The notes beneath the pieces were generated by a model. It had not been told where the DNA came from. It did not search any database and saw nothing but the letters and a program-made list of their open reading frames with translations. From Christensenella sp. UBA7707 (lineage in GTDB: Bacteria; Bacillota; Clostridia; Christensenellales; CAG-138): a DNA stretch of 23,912 nt. The position numbers were made by a program, and so were the translations under genes. The stretch is from NCBI GenBank assembly GCA_002482435.1, contig DLFZ01000059.1:1-23912 (forward strand). The letters run 5' to 3'. This document shows, piece after piece, positions 23,196 to 23,912 of this stretch (positions are counted from its first letter, which is position 1; each line of letters opens with the position of its first letter).

Positions 23196-23614
23196 GGCTG
23201 CGCCTCCTTTTGCCAAGTTTCATAAATGTGCTGGGGGACACTTAGGGTAATGTTCATCGCGTAGGGCTGCGGGAAAAAGCCTAAAAAATCCATAGGGAAG
23301 GGGAGTTCCGTTAAGGTAAGCACACCGTCTTCTATGGTAAGGCGCACATGCTCTGCCGCGTGAAAATCCTCCCCGCGCCAGGCGTAAACATCTACCTTGG
23401 CTTCGGTTTCGCCCTCGTCGTTTGGTTCTACTGCGACGGAGGCGAGGGAGGTGTTGAACGCGATTTTCTCATATTGCGCATCAGCGAGCGCCACAGTTTC
23501 GTGTGATTCATGGTGGTACACGGTACCCGTCAGCACGAGCGCACCTGCCATCGCTGTGGTAAGTGCAAAGCTTATCACAAACAGGAGCAAAAAGAACTTT
23601 GTACGCTTACGCAT
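23192..23614 (-). CDS. Short single-pass membrane protein resembling the start of DUF4097
   Basis: A 140-residue product with a basic N-terminus, one hydrophobic helix (about 7-30) and an extracytoplasmic beta-rich part. The run YEKIAFNTSLASVAVEPNDE, then LTIEDGVLTLTELP and ITLSVPQHIYETW resembles the first strands of DUF4097 proteins, which normally continue with repeated beta strands for another 100 or more residues. Here the protein stops directly after that first unit and the SDR start overlaps the stop. Position after a DUF1700-like gene supports the family link, but the similarity is weak. AAAGGAGG precedes the ATG, which overlaps the upstream gene by eight bases. Confidence 0.75.
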   Translation of the reverse strand: MRKRTKFFLLLFVISFALTTAMAGALVLTGTVYHHESHETVALADAQYEKIAFNTSLASVAVEPNDEGETEAKVDVYAWRGEDFHAAEHVRLTIEDGVLTLTELPFPMDFLGFFPQPYAMNITLSVPQHIYETWQKEAQP

Positions 23615-23912
23615 GGGCGTTGCCTCCTTTTTTTGCGTTTTTCATCATGCGCTGCGCAAACAGCGGCATTTTGGCTACGGTGTTTTTGAAAAACGCCGCA
23701 CCGCCGCCAAGTGTAAGCGCACCGGCGCTCACAAAGAGAAGCATGGCAAAAAGATAGAACGCGAAATAGATCCACATGCCCTTGATCGCCGATGCGGCAC
23801 AAAGTGCCGCAAACCCCACGGCAGCAAGAAGAAGCACCGCCGCGCCAACGTAGATAAGCACCGTTAACACGAGGCTTAAAAAGTAAGCTGCGGCCACCAT
23901 AAGTCCGCCGCC
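23607..23912 (-). CDS. Partial membrane protein, probable C-terminal part of a DUF1700/HAAS-type protein
   Basis: The frame is open to the window edge, so 101 residues at the C-terminus are visible, and a methionine at 23900 may not be the true start. Three or so hydrophobic helices (AAAYFLSLVLTVLIYVGAAV; FAALCAASAIKG; IYFAFYLFAMLLFVSAGALT) end in a basic tail KNAKKGGNAHA. In Bacillota, a PadR regulator, a DUF1700 (HAAS) membrane protein and a DUF4097 protein often form an operon; this position and topology fit the middle member. The diagnostic N-terminal HAAS domain is outside the window, so this is an inference. Confidence 0.65.
   Translation of the reverse strand, partial: GGGLMVAAAYFLSLVLTVLIYVGAAVLLLAAVGFAALCAASAIKGMWIYFAFYLFAMLLFVSAGALTLGGGAAFFKNTVAKMPLFAQRMMKNAKKGGNAHA

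Noticed and set aside
22194..23225. A 343-codon plus-strand open frame across both SDR genes
   Set aside because: No ribosome site or family signature; it spans two genes whose catalytic motifs are clear on the minus strand.
1..23912. CRISPR arrays, insertion sequences, integrases, phage or plasmid genes
   Set aside because: No regularly spaced repeats, transposase or integrase motifs were seen on either strand; gene content looks like ordinary chromosome.

Overview
The window looks like a chromosomal segment of an anaerobic, Clostridia-type member of the Bacillota. It carries an [FeFe]-hydrogenase next to a GltD-like flavoprotein. It also has strong AGGAGG-type ribosome binding sites, sigma-A-like and extended -10 promoters, an OmpR-type response regulator, a lipoprotein-anchored peptide transporter and the end of a HAAS/DUF1700-DUF4097-type operon. 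Base composition is moderately GC-rich and fairly even. No insertion sequence, phage gene, CRISPR array or rRNA is visible. The species cannot be named from the sequence alone.

Layout. (1) 1-2766, plus strand: the end of an NAD(P)/FAD oxidoreductase, a 673-aa multi-cluster [FeFe]-hydrogenase with an unusual C-terminal coiled-coil tail, and a long palindromic terminator. (2) 2859-4302, plus: an orphan OmpR-family response regulator and a small pyridoxamine-phosphate-oxidase-fold flavoprotein. (3) 4328-10132, minus: a membrane diguanylate cyclase without an inhibitory site, tRNA-Arg(CCG) with its own promoter and terminator, a MATE exporter, radA, and a membrane-anchored Pro/Thr-linker beta-propeller protein. 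(4) 10440-10994, plus: a four-helix membrane protein transcribed divergently from the propeller gene. (5) 11113-19383, plus: a complete oligopeptide/dipeptide-type ABC transporter operon (binding lipoprotein, two permeases, two ATPases) followed by two tiny membrane proteins and a terminator. (6) 19410-21429, plus: an MFS exporter and a DUF554 membrane protein, ending at a bidirectional terminator. (7) 21530-23912, minus: a tightly packed operon of a partial DUF1700-like membrane protein, a short DUF4097-like protein and two diverged short-chain dehydrogenases.

The most unusual part is the peptide transporter. Its DppC-type permease is about twice normal length because of a roughly 280-residue extracytoplasmic insertion between TM1 and the permease core. 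The insertion appears to be built of degenerate repeats. The partner binding lipoprotein also carries a roughly 200-residue insertion in its first lobe, and one ATPase has a basic N-terminal extension. Enlargement of both exposed partners suggests a modified docking or substrate-capture surface. A perfect 13-bp stem-loop after the binding-protein gene probably sets its excess over the membrane parts. The second notable item is the hydrogenase, which has Ser instead of the usual proton-relay Cys in motif L1 and the added coiled-coil tail.
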